Source: Govanella sp037189785
GTDB taxonomy: Bacteria > Pseudomonadota > Alphaproteobacteria > Sphingomonadales > Govanellaceae
DNA length: 5,952 nucleotides
NCBI GenBank assembly: GCA_037189785.1
Contig: JBBCIP010000163.1
Span: forward strand, 1 to 5,952
Reading direction: 5' to 3'
Of this stretch, positions 1 to 4,830 are shown piece after piece. Below the pieces are notes generated by a model, which saw nothing but the letters and a program-made list of their open reading frames with translations, ran no database searches and was not told where the DNA came from. Both the position numbers and the translations under genes were made by a program. Position 1 is the first letter of the stretch. Each line of letters opens with the position of its first letter.

Positions 1-96
1 TTCTATGTTTAAGGCTGTGGCGCTATGCCAGTCTTCGTACATAGCTGGCAAATGTCCACAAAACGGGCACGGCTTTAATTCGGTGTTGGTCATCAT
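1..96 (-). CDS. Lar-family restriction alleviation / zinc-ribbon protein, N-terminal part only
   Basis: The reading frame begins with two Met codons and gives MMTNTELKPCPFCGHLPAMY, then runs off the left edge after 32 codons. The LKPCPFCG motif is the signature of the Lar-type zinc ribbon: the first Cys pair (residues 10 and 13) binds a metal together with a second pair that would lie outside the window. Members of this family are small phage and prophage proteins; the founding Rac prophage Lar protects DNA from type I restriction, but most relatives are untested. The first ATG overlaps the stop of the upstream 148-aa gene as ATGA, and GAAGGA lies just upstream, better spaced for the second ATG (position 93). 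The family call is firm; the restriction-alleviation function is inferred only from the family name. Confidence 0.8.
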   Translation of the reverse strand, partial: MMTNTELKPCPFCGHLPAMYEDWHSATALNIE

Positions 97-539
97 AATT
101 CCTTCGGCGCTTCAAGGAGGTAATTGTTCCGCACGGCTTCAATTAGACGTGATCCATCTGGCAGTAACATCTGGGGCATGAACGCTTCCTCGAATGGCAT
201 GAGGCCACATTCAATTGCTGTGACTTGAGCCTTAACCCAATCTCGTAATATCGATGGTGCGGCGACCTTACCTTTTAGCAGAGCCAGTTCAGCATGGCTG
301 TCACGCGATCGCTTCATTCTGTGGTTCCATGGATTCTTTTTAAGCCAAACAGAAGCGTAGCCCTTCCAAGACGCCCGCAACTGAACGATGCGGTCACGCT
401 GGCGGAAATGAATTAAGGAATAGCCCTCTGTTGAGTTGGTTAGCATTCCAAATTCGTCACACCCGAAGCTACTCAGGATCTTTTGAATATCCTGATACGC
501 TTTATCTCCGCTTGTGGCCTTCTCATAAGGCAGACTCAT
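93..539 (-). CDS. conserved phage hypothetical protein, 148 aa
   Basis: This soluble protein starts MSLPYEKATSGDKAYQDIQK and ends in EAPKEL. It has no signal peptide or membrane segment. It resembles an uncharacterised protein often found in the early region of alphaproteobacterial prophages, with a central aromatic stretch (GYASVWLKKNPW) and a C-terminal helical part containing ILRDWVKAQVTAIECGL and MLPDGSRLIEA. I know no function for it. Three consecutive ATGs (545, 542, 539) follow an AAAGGA ribosome site; the third has the best spacing, so 539 is chosen. The frame stays open upstream as far as 806, but that stretch overlaps the 59-aa gene in another frame and crosses a non-coding-looking spacer, so the extension is rejected. 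Its stop overlaps the start of the Lar-type gene, implying co-translation. Confidence 0.8.
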   Translation of the reverse strand: MSLPYEKATSGDKAYQDIQKILSSFGCDEFGMLTNSTEGYSLIHFRQRDRIVQLRASWKGYASVWLKKNPWNHRMKRSRDSHAELALLKGKVAAPSILRDWVKAQVTAIECGLMPFEEAFMPQMLLPDGSRLIEAVRNNYLLEAPKEL

Positions 540-545
540 CATCAT

Positions 546-636
546 TCCTTTCTGCGGCTCCCCGGTTAGATTTACCCGAGCCAAGATTGCACTACAGGCA
601 CTTGACCGGCGCGCCTCCGGGCTCGGACCGCTTGCA
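546..636. other. GC-rich intergenic spacer with inverted repeat
   Basis: This is one of the few gaps in a gene series that otherwise overlaps or abuts. It is clearly richer in G+C than the AT-rich 59-aa gene beside it. It holds a 7-bp inverted repeat (CCGAGCC at 576-582 and GGCTCGG at 620-626, loop 37 nt) and an 8-bp palindrome GGCGCGCC at 608-615 inside the loop. There is no T-run after the stem on either strand, so it does not look like a standard intrinsic terminator. It could be an mRNA processing or stability element, or a scar of gene replacement. I see no confident promoter. Confidence 0.35.
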
Positions 637-816
637 TTACCAGTACTCGACGTAAGGCTTGTAGGAATCCTTGGCGATTTGCTCCTCAATATATTTTCTA
701 GCCGATTGAAGGTCATTTTCTTTCCATTCCCACTGCCAACATAAAAATTTTCTTTTATAGACAACATAACGTCCATGGAAAGTGGTCTCAATTTTATACT
801 TTGCAAATATCTTCAT
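637..816 (-). CDS. small aromatic-rich phage hypothetical protein, 59 aa
   Basis: The product is basic and aromatic, with KYKIETTFHGRYVVYKRKF, then CWQWEWKEND, a short predicted helix (LQSARKYIEEQIAKD), and the C-terminus YVEYW. The likely layout is a small beta-sheet followed by one helix. No named domain is recognised. The start is ATG 816, with GGGG seven bases upstream; a GTG just before it (819) would make a four-base overlap with the stop of the 82-aa gene, so the junction is tightly coupled with either choice. Its base composition is AT-richer than most of the window, which may indicate a separate origin. It has a general similarity in layout (sheet, then a helix after a short acidic or polar turn) to the 82-aa product upstream, but homology is not shown. 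Confidence 0.75.
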   Translation of the reverse strand: MKIFAKYKIETTFHGRYVVYKRKFLCWQWEWKENDLQSARKYIEEQIAKDSYKPYVEYW

Positions 817-1064
817 CACTTCACCCCATCCAAATACGCCTGAATTATCGGAGACACGCGCTCGTTCCAGTGGGCTTGCGCGGCGGCTTTTGCTTTTTCG
901 AGAGAATTAAATGTTTCCCATCTATTGTCGCCGTAACGATAGGAAAATAACTGCTTTCCGCAGAAATCTGGCTTTAACCAATAATTCCCAAATTGTGCAT
1001 TAGCCACGTAGCAGTCCTGGTTATCCTCCCAGACCCACTCCAGCGGCACGTTATAAATCTGCAT
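816..1064 (-). CDS. small phage hypothetical protein, 82 aa
   Basis: The protein begins MQIYNVPLEWVWEDNQDCYV and ends in QAYLDGVK. The N-terminal two thirds are Trp/Tyr-rich and probably beta-structured (WVWEDNQDCYVANAQFGNYW, SYRYGDNRWETF). The rest is a helix, LEKAKAAAQAHWNERV. This pattern (W-rich sheet, a WETF-like turn, then an Ala-rich helix) is seen in many short unnamed phage proteins of alphaproteobacteria; function is unknown. The start at 1064 is preceded by GAGGAG with an eight-base spacer. An upstream in-frame ATG at 1133 would add 23 Arg-rich residues, but that region belongs to the 47-aa gene in another frame. The stop overlaps or abuts the 59-aa gene start. Confidence 0.78.
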   Translation of the reverse strand: MQIYNVPLEWVWEDNQDCYVANAQFGNYWLKPDFCGKQLFSYRYGDNRWETFNSLEKAKAAAQAHWNERVSPIIQAYLDGVK

Positions 1065-1194
1065 GTCTCTTTCTCCTCGTCGCCCATCCTTTATTCGCAG
1101 CATTACTCCGCGCCCTGGCCAGCGCCGCATCAAGACGCGCTTTAATCTGGTTGTGCTTGCGCCAGAACAGCCATGTGCGGAGGCGGCGGATCAT
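1051..1194 (-). CDS. tiny very basic protein, 47 aa
   Basis: This short frame encodes MIRRLRTWLFWRKHNQIKA followed by an Ala/Arg-rich helix and a basic end (ATRRKRHADL). About a third of the residues are Arg, Lys or His, suggesting nucleic-acid or membrane-surface contact, but no family is recognised. Support for it being real: a strong ribosome site GGAAGGA lies five bases before the ATG, the ATG overlaps the upstream stop as ATGA, and it fills what would otherwise be an unexplained gap before the 82-aa gene, whose start it overlaps by 14 bases. The ribosome site sits inside the end of the DUF551-like segment, so it may persist whether or not that segment is translated. Its small size keeps confidence moderate. 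Confidence 0.5.
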   Translation of the reverse strand: MIRRLRTWLFWRKHNQIKARLDAALARARSNAANKGWATRRKRHADL

Positions 1195-1460
1195 CTTGGT
1201 CCTTCCGGCAGCGGCATCCAGCCTGCGAAAGCTTCGTCAGATATTCCGCCGACCCCCGATCTTAGTGCGGACCAACCCATGTCGTATCCGCTAGGCGATG
1301 TGTAGCCTTCATGTTGGATCGACGTTTGTACGCCTTCCCAACGTTTTAGTGTTGGTGAGTCTATTGTCTTTTTGAATGCACCCCAGATTGCAGTTCCGTC
1401 TTTTGGCGCTGTTTCAATCGGCTGCCAGCCATTTGTAACAATTCCAATCGCACGGCTTTT
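1191..1460 (-). pseudogene. DUF551-like segment without its own start, cut from the LexA-like frame by a TAA
   Basis: Directly after the TAA at 1463-1461 the same frame stays open for 89 codons. It begins KSRAIGIVTNGWQPIETAPK and continues DGTAIWGAF, with a GYDMGWSALRSG block and an end of FAGWMPLPEGPR. The WQPIETAPKDGT opening and WMPLP ending are the hallmarks of the DUF551 family of short phage proteins (function unknown). There is no ATG, GTG or TTG before the domain; the first Met is residue 61, inside it. The KSRAIGI residues continue the LexA-like domain rather than starting a new protein. The simplest reading is one ancestral LexA-domain/DUF551 frame broken by a nonsense change or sequencing error. 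Stop-codon readthrough or initiation at a rare codon such as ATT is possible but unsupported. Confidence 0.65.
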
Positions 1461-1637
1461 TTAAGCAACACGACGAACAAGCCCGCGTTCCTCTAGTCGA
1501 TCAATCAGTTGGGCTACGCTTCCCTTCGATTTATGACCAATCGCGTCCTTCATTTCATCGTAGGACGGCCCGTATCCATGCTTCGCGATGAAATGCTTAA
1601 TGAAATCGTAAAGCTTGTGCTGCGGCTCGGTCATCAT
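1461..1637 (-). CDS. LexA-type winged-helix DNA-binding protein, short, 58 aa
   Basis: The sequence matches the LexA N-terminal DNA-binding domain along its length: an initial helix (QHKLYDFIKHFIAKHG), then GPSYDEMKDAIGHKSKGSV containing the helix-turn-helix, then a wing helix (LIDRLEERGLVRRV). LexA proper reads PSFDEMKDAL..KSKS...LITALEERGFIRRL at the same places. The S24 self-cleavage domain is absent, so this is not a full SOS repressor. It may regulate phage or host promoters, or compete for LexA-like sites; this is inference. The domain stops three to five residues early: TAA falls where LexA has the Asn of its RLPNRARA end, and the expected KSRAI residues follow the stop in frame. ATG 1637 overlaps the DUF1367 stop (ATGATGA) with GAGGA seven bases upstream. 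Confidence 0.8.
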   Translation of the reverse strand: MMTEPQHKLYDFIKHFIAKHGYGPSYDEMKDAIGHKSKGSVAQLIDRLEERGLVRRVA

Positions 1638-2074
1638 GCTGCTGTCCTCAGTTCATTCTCAAGCGTTTCGCGATCTGTGCCCGGCATGATGTGTTCGCAA
1701 ATAACATCAAGCGCTTTGTCGTAAAATTCGTTGAACTTCTGCTGGCCCATGTTGTGAAAGCTGATCGATTTCGGATACCAGTATTTTTCACCCGTAAACG
1801 TTTCGCGCATCTCAGCATGGCCGACTGCGATCTTGATGGCGTCGAGCATGGTATCGATGCTGCGGAAATCGGTTTGTTGGTTATCGAAAGCGACTTTGAG
1901 CAGCGCGAAGAATTTACGGTGATGGTCAGGGCTCCGTGCGCGTTTTGCTTCCACCGCAACCACGGTCCCGTCCGGCAAAGCCCGCAACGCTTCCGCCGAA
2001 GCCGCATCCGTTGGTATCAGCGACGGATAAAAACGGTAGTCTTTCATGGTCATTTCTTTGCGGAGCAGGATCAT
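1634..2074 (-). CDS. DUF1367 family phage protein, 146 aa
   Basis: The sequence follows the DUF1367 pattern: an N-terminal strand (YRFYPSLIPTDAASAEAL), the conserved basic stretch VEAKRARSPDHHRKFFALL with its R-S-P-x-H-x-R/K-F-F-A-L core, a middle part on which family members vary, then KSISFHNMGQQKFNEFYDKA and a C-terminal helix ending in LRTAA. DUF1367 proteins lie in phage replication and recombination regions, close to where ninB-type genes are found; the biochemical role is not established. The length is normal for the family. Start choice is uncertain: ATG 2074 has AGG six bases upstream, while ATG 2053 and 2047 lack a clear ribosome site but give an N-terminus (MKDYRFYPS) closer to the family. 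It follows the SSB-like gene by seven bases and overlaps the LexA-like gene. Confidence 0.85.
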   Translation of the reverse strand: MILLRKEMTMKDYRFYPSLIPTDAASAEALRALPDGTVVAVEAKRARSPDHHRKFFALLKVAFDNQQTDFRSIDTMLDAIKIAVGHAEMRETFTGEKYWYPKSISFHNMGQQKFNEFYDKALDVICEHIMPGTDRETLENELRTAA

Positions 2075-2081
2075 TTATCAC

Positions 2082-2369
2082 CTAAAATGGGATTTCGTCG
2101 TCAAGACCGGCGCTGTAGCTTTCTTGCTTGCTGGATGTATTGTGACGTGGCGTTTCGCGCTGATCGTATTCGTCTTTGACCGCAAACATGCTGACGACTA
2201 TTCGACCATCTTTGCCTTCGATACCGGCTGGATTGAAATGCTTATCCAGCAATATCATCGGCCCGCGTTCGCCTTCGAGCACCACGCCAATATTCTGATA
2301 GCGGTTTTTGGTCGCCCCGTCTTTCTGGTAGCTGCCGGTGACCACGGCTAGGTCATGTGTTTTTCTCAT
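2082..2369 (-). CDS. small SSB-like phage protein with acidic DDEIPF tail, 95 aa
   Basis: Residues 1-70 (MRKTHDLAVVTGSYQKDGAT, then NRYQNIGVVLEG, PMILLDKHFNPAGI, RIVVSMFAVKDEYD) look like a small beta-barrel, probably an OB-type fold. A polar, flexible linker (residues 71-88) follows, and the protein ends DDEIPF. That ending closely matches the C-terminal tip of bacterial SSB (DDDIPF), which recruits recombination and repair proteins. Similar short proteins occur beside Bet/RecT genes in alphaproteobacterial phages. The likely role is binding single-stranded DNA during phage recombination and offering a docking tip to partners; this is inferred from the tail, the size and the neighbour. The ATG overlaps the bet stop as ATGA, implying coupled synthesis. 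Confidence 0.72.
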   Translation of the reverse strand: MRKTHDLAVVTGSYQKDGATKNRYQNIGVVLEGERGPMILLDKHFNPAGIEGKDGRIVVSMFAVKDEYDQRETPRHNTSSKQESYSAGLDDEIPF

Positions 2370-3277
2370 TGCGTGTCACCTGGGAAAGCGTCTTCAGTAA
2401 TGCGCTGGCGTGTTCTATCTATGCGCTGTTTAAGCCCCTCGAAGTCATTGGTCGCGGAGAGTTCCCGGTCGTACCAATCGGGGAAATCCTTTTTCAATTG
2501 ATTGATCGTGGGTTCGTTGTCCAACAGGAACCCGCCAAGTTCGCCTGCGTCAGTGATGCCTTCGAGATCGCGTGTGATGGCCCTGAGAGCGTTTTGTAAA
2601 TCTGTCTTCGTTTTGTGTGGGCCTGTTAGCCCTTCATACCTGCCGTTATCGTTGCGCACCACGCCGCCGTTTTGCTGAGCGGGTTGCGCAGGCTCCGCAT
2701 CACTCAAGCTTTGGGCCATTTCATCGTTTGTATAGAGGCCTGAAAGTTCGTGCGGGAATGCTTTGCGAAGGGCCAGCGCTTCGGCACATTTTGCGGTCAT
2801 CACATCGGGCATTGTGCTCCACATGCGGGAAGGTTGACCGTCTTTATTGGTTTGGGCGTATGCGGAAAACCGAGCCACCCCCCAACATGGTTCTTTGAAG
2901 TCAGATCGGACAACACCAACCTTGGCTGCGGCAGGAGCTTTGTTGGATATCCAAACGTCTTTCCACACGCCATCATCGCCACACCAAAAGGGGCCAATTT
3001 GACCTGCGTATTTGCCGCTCCGTTCTGCGATCAGTCGAAAGCCATCAATCGATGTCTGGATAGACATGGTTTCGCGACGTTCTTTCGCATCCCATCGTTT
3101 GACCGCGTATATTTGACGGGCAAGGGGGTCTAATCCCGTGCGCGTGGCCTGATATAGAAACAACTGCAATTCATCATCGGTAGATCCTTTGCAAATCGTG
3201 CGCTTTATGAGATCGACCTGATCGTCGTTGTAGGCGGCTATGGAGGTCTGCCGCACAGTTGCGAGCGCGGTGCTCAT
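2366..3277 (-). CDS. bet: phage recombination protein Bet (RecT/Redbeta family single-strand annealing protein)
   Basis: The 303-aa product carries the conserved Bet core over about residues 20-190: DLIKRTICKGSTDDELQLFL (22-41), GLDPLARQIYAVKRWD (48-63), MSIQTSIDGFRLIAERSGKY (71-90), AGQ, W-K-D-V-W near 105-109, EPCWGVARFSAYA (129-141) and MPDVMTAKCAEALALRKAFP (156-175), ending LSGLYTNDEMAQ. Such proteins bind single-stranded DNA and anneal complementary strands in phage homologous recombination. The C-terminal 110 residues are charged and variable, as usual, and make it longer than lambda Bet (261 aa). GAAAGGA lies seven bases before ATG 3277, and the ATG overlaps the upstream stop (ATGA). 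An exonuclease partner is not in the window; the adjacent SSB-like gene fits the module. Confidence 0.95.
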   Translation of the reverse strand: MSTALATVRQTSIAAYNDDQVDLIKRTICKGSTDDELQLFLYQATRTGLDPLARQIYAVKRWDAKERRETMSIQTSIDGFRLIAERSGKYAGQIGPFWCGDDGVWKDVWISNKAPAAAKVGVVRSDFKEPCWGVARFSAYAQTNKDGQPSRMWSTMPDVMTAKCAEALALRKAFPHELSGLYTNDEMAQSLSDAEPAQPAQQNGGVVRNDNGRYEGLTGPHKTKTDLQNALRAITRDLEGITDAGELGGFLLDNEPTINQLKKDFPDWYDRELSATNDFEGLKQRIDRTRQRITEDAFPGDTQ

Positions 3278-4035
3278 TGAGCAATCCTTTCTTCTTTAAT
3301 TTCAATGCCTGGTATGGAGCCTTTGCCAGCCCTGATATCAAGCTCGGCCAGGCGTAGGACCAAGGCTTCAAAGTCCGTTCTGTTTGTTTGCCAATAGTAT
3401 TTAACCGCAGCGTTTAGGTCCGCGATGGCAGGCGTTTTAACCGTGCGGAGAGATACAGCCCGGCCAGCGCCACCGCTTGCCTTTGCCGTGTCTTTCTCGG
3501 CCTTGCTGGCTTGTGCTTCGGCTTTCTTTGCTTCTGCAATTAGAGCCTCAGCCGCTTCTCTCGCTGCTAGATCATCGGCAGCCGCTTGTTGGGCTGCTTC
3601 ACGTGCAAGTATGGCTTTTTCTGCCGCCACTTTCCGTGCGGCCTCTGCTGCTGCCCGCTTTAGCTCATCAAGCTTAATCAACCAAGGCCTAAGCGCCTCC
3701 TTACAGGCCTCAGCAGCGAGAACGGTTTTACCGCGCATGGCTTTGGTGTCAGCTATCAATGGGGCATAGCGGGCTTGGACTTCTGATTTACCGTCGTCAT
3801 AGGGCTTTACTTCATCCTTGCGGAGCGCGTCGGCTTCCTTCTCGGCGGCACGGATTTCGTTCAGTAGCCTACCGACAGCATCCGCTTGGCCTTGCGTATT
3901 GATCGGCTCGCCATCGCAGAAGTTTTTAGCCTCATCGTATAGATCGTTGATCTTTTGCGAGATCAAATCAAATGGCGATGCGGGCGGCATGTTGTGGCCG
4001 AGCATTTCAGGCTTACGAATTGAGGCGCTTTCCAT
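3274..4035 (-). CDS. Ala-rich coiled-coil phage protein encoded just upstream of Bet, 253 aa
   Basis: This matches an unnamed protein commonly found beside recombination genes in alphaproteobacterial phages: a short N-terminal MLGHNMPPASPFDLI motif (residues 11-25), a helical region through ADAVGRLLNEIRAAEKEADA and SEVQARYAPLIADTKAMRGK (84-103), then a strongly Ala/Lys/Glu-rich stretch (about 120-185) predicted to be a long coiled coil. A compact C-terminal part follows: GRAVSLRTVKTPAIADLNAA (191-210), ALKYYW-like VKYYW, and AGKGSIPGIEIKEER. It is soluble and has no known catalytic motif. Its place directly before bet, with ATGA overlap, suggests a structural or accessory role in recombination or DNA handling, but that is inference. 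ATG 4035 has AAGG upstream; ATG 4005 would give the MLGHN start seen in relatives. Confidence 0.82.
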   Translation of the reverse strand: MESASIRKPEMLGHNMPPASPFDLISQKINDLYDEAKNFCDGEPINTQGQADAVGRLLNEIRAAEKEADALRKDEVKPYDDGKSEVQARYAPLIADTKAMRGKTVLAAEACKEALRPWLIKLDELKRAAAEAARKVAAEKAILAREAAQQAAADDLAAREAAEALIAEAKKAEAQASKAEKDTAKASGGAGRAVSLRTVKTPAIADLNAAVKYYWQTNRTDFEALVLRLAELDIRAGKGSIPGIEIKEERIAQ

Positions 4036-4038
4036 TTT

Positions 4039-4386
4039 TTAATACCTTCCATCTGCACCAAGCAGAGCCTTAAAAACCTTTTCGGCGCGATACCCATCTA
4101 AGCTCTTTACGCATTGTTCCATCATTTTTTCGGCTAATGTGTTGGATAGAGCTACTGCGGATTTCTTAGCTGCAGCAAGAATCGGACCTTTTTGTGCAGC
4201 AAGTTCTTTTGCAATCTCAGGCGCTATTTCTTTTTCAAGAAAATCACGAACGATGTCCGTAATGGTCGATGGTAAAGACCATTTGATAGACTCCTGTATC
4301 TTCTCAATAACTGCCGCACGAGTCGCCGCCATAACAGCTTCTTTATTTTCAGAAAGAAATTTAGTTAGATCATCTTCTGTCATCAT
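4039..4386 (-). CDS. phage hypothetical protein, helical, 115 aa
   Basis: From MMTEDDLTKFLSENKEAVMA to the end LLGADGRY the protein is almost entirely helical and charged: KEAVMAATRAAVIEKIQES, then TITDIVRDFLEKEIAPEIAK, then an Ala/Lys helix and GYRAEKVFKALLG. It resembles an unnamed product found next to the coiled-coil/Bet pair in related phages; function unknown. GAAAGG lies four bases before the first ATG and seven before the second (4383). The frame also stays open upstream to a GTG at 4542 (167 aa) with GAGAG seven bases before it. That 52-residue extension (VWKVADTQKIMERGESG, then GLAPCPPPQKHSKGW) is unlike the rest, so the short form is preferred but the long one is not excluded. It ends three bases before the next gene. 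Confidence 0.7.
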   Translation of the reverse strand: MMTEDDLTKFLSENKEAVMAATRAAVIEKIQESIKWSLPSTITDIVRDFLEKEIAPEIAKELAAQKGPILAAAKKSAVALSNTLAEKMMEQCVKSLDGYRAEKVFKALLGADGRY

Positions 4387-4653
4387 CCATCCTTTCGAGT
4401 GCTTTTGCGGTGGCGGGCAGGGCGCTAGTCCTGCTTCAAAGATTAAGTCCCTGACTCGAACAGACGTTGGTAGCTGAGATCCGGACTCGCCCCTCTCCAT
4501 AATCTTTTGTGTGTCTGCGACTTTCCACACCGCCGCCACCACAGAAGCACTCTCAATTAAACTAACTCACCTGGTGGTGGCCCCTGTGGGGGTAGCAACC
4601 GCGCACAGGGGGGACTTGCGCAGTGATGGCACGAGAGGCCACCGCCGGGGGAG
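4387..4653 (-). promoter_or_regulatory. leader / regulatory region ahead of the recombination genes
   Basis: This is the longest stretch without a confident gene. It separates the membrane-miniprotein cluster from the Bet cluster. The right part (4563-4656) is a large imperfect inverted repeat with internal hairpins. The left part (4387-4542) could be an N-terminal extension of the next gene starting at GTG 4542, or an untranslated leader. I see no convincing -35/-10 pair. The sequence GCCACCAC at 4535-4542 is complementary to GTGGTGGC at 4574-4581, so one arm of the large repeat has two possible partners. This would suit a cis-acting translational or transcriptional switch, or an antisense RNA acting on the start at 4542; these are inferences. 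Confidence 0.4.
4535..4581. repeat. 8-bp inverted repeat competing with the large stem
   Basis: GCCACCAC at 4535-4542 is the exact reverse complement of GTGGTGGC at 4574-4581, with a 31-base loop. The right arm is also part of the large stem with 4637-4646, so the two folds exclude each other. On the minus strand the left arm begins exactly at the candidate GTG start at 4542. Confidence 0.5.
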
Positions 4654-4656
4654 TTA
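4563..4656. ncRNA. candidate structured RNA, branched fold closed by a 20-position stem
   Basis: Arm 4563-4582 pairs with arm 4637-4656: read on the plus strand there are 17 Watson-Crick pairs, 2 G-U pairs and one mismatch; on the minus strand 17 pairs and three mismatches. Inside are two hairpins. One pairs CCTGTG (4583-4588) with CACAGG (4604-4609), and at its tip GGT (4591-4593) pairs with ACC (4598-4600) around a four-base loop. The second pairs 4618-4621 with 4629-4632 and is complete only on the minus strand, where it uses one G-U pair. The result is a three-way-junction shape. No poly-T tail follows on either strand. Size and branched shape recall the C4/P4 CI class of phage immunity RNAs, but no family is confirmed and the transcribed strand is undecided. 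Confidence 0.4.
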
Positions 4657-4830
4657 AATTAAGCCTTTATCAAGAGCCAGCCACTCGGGAAGAGTGAATG
4701 TCCCATCGCCATTGTTCTCGACCTGCGCTTTTGGAAGCCAGATTGGTTTGTCTTCTCCGAAGTCAACGAGAAAAGCTTTTTCCGTTTCATGGCGGAGTAT
4801 TCCCGCAAGATCCACAAGCTCTGATTTCAT
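4654..4830 (-). CDS. small conserved phage protein, 58 aa (WLPKAQVE / PEWLALDKGLI type)
   Basis: MKSELVDLAGILRHETEKAF is followed by LVDFGEDKPIWLPKAQVE, NGDGTFTLPEWLALDKGLI and stop. The E-T-E-K-A-x-L-V / W-L-P-K-x-Q-V / P-E-W-L-A-x-D-K-G-L-I pattern recurs in short phage proteins across many alphaproteobacterial and other prophages; the fold is probably a small beta-sheet and the function is unknown. ATG 4830 overlaps the stop of the 63-aa membrane protein as ATGA. It has no well-placed ribosome site (GGAG is directly against the ATG), which fits translation by coupling from upstream. The frame is open upstream to 5052, but that part lies over the membrane miniproteins in another frame and is rejected. 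Confidence 0.8.
   Translation of the reverse strand: MKSELVDLAGILRHETEKAFLVDFGEDKPIWLPKAQVENNGDGTFTLPEWLALDKGLI

Noticed and set aside
540..806. N-terminal extension of the 148-aa gene up to an ATG at 806
   Set aside because: It overlaps the 59-aa gene in another frame and crosses the GC-rich spacer; the three ATGs after AAAGGA near 539 are a much better start.
1063..1305. Plus-strand open frame of 80 codons
   Set aside because: It covers the reverse of the 47-aa gene and the DUF551-like end, and has no recognisable protein features.
1475..1490. SOS-box-like GAAC/GTTC pair near the LexA-like gene
   Set aside because: The spacer is eight bases, which fits neither the alphaproteobacterial direct-repeat box (seven) nor other LexA boxes, and it lies inside the coding frame.
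1691..2179. Plus-strand open frame of 162 codons, the longest on that strand
   Set aside because: It is antisense to DUF1367 and the end of the SSB-like gene, both strongly supported on the minus strand.
2750..3133. Plus-strand open frame of 127 codons
   Set aside because: It lies entirely antisense to the conserved core of Bet; the translated product matches no family pattern.
3425..3769. Plus-strand Ala/Ser-rich open frame of 114 codons
   Set aside because: It is the reverse-strand shadow of the Ala-rich coiled-coil gene, where GC-rich Ala codons keep the opposite strand open.
4441..4500. tRNA T-arm-like sequence (minus-strand loop TTCGAGT at 4460-4454)
   Set aside because: No matching acceptor stem, D-arm or anticodon arm can be placed around it, and only three to four stem pairs form.
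4563..4656. Intrinsic terminator
   Set aside because: The stem is long and branched, and no T-run follows it on either strand.
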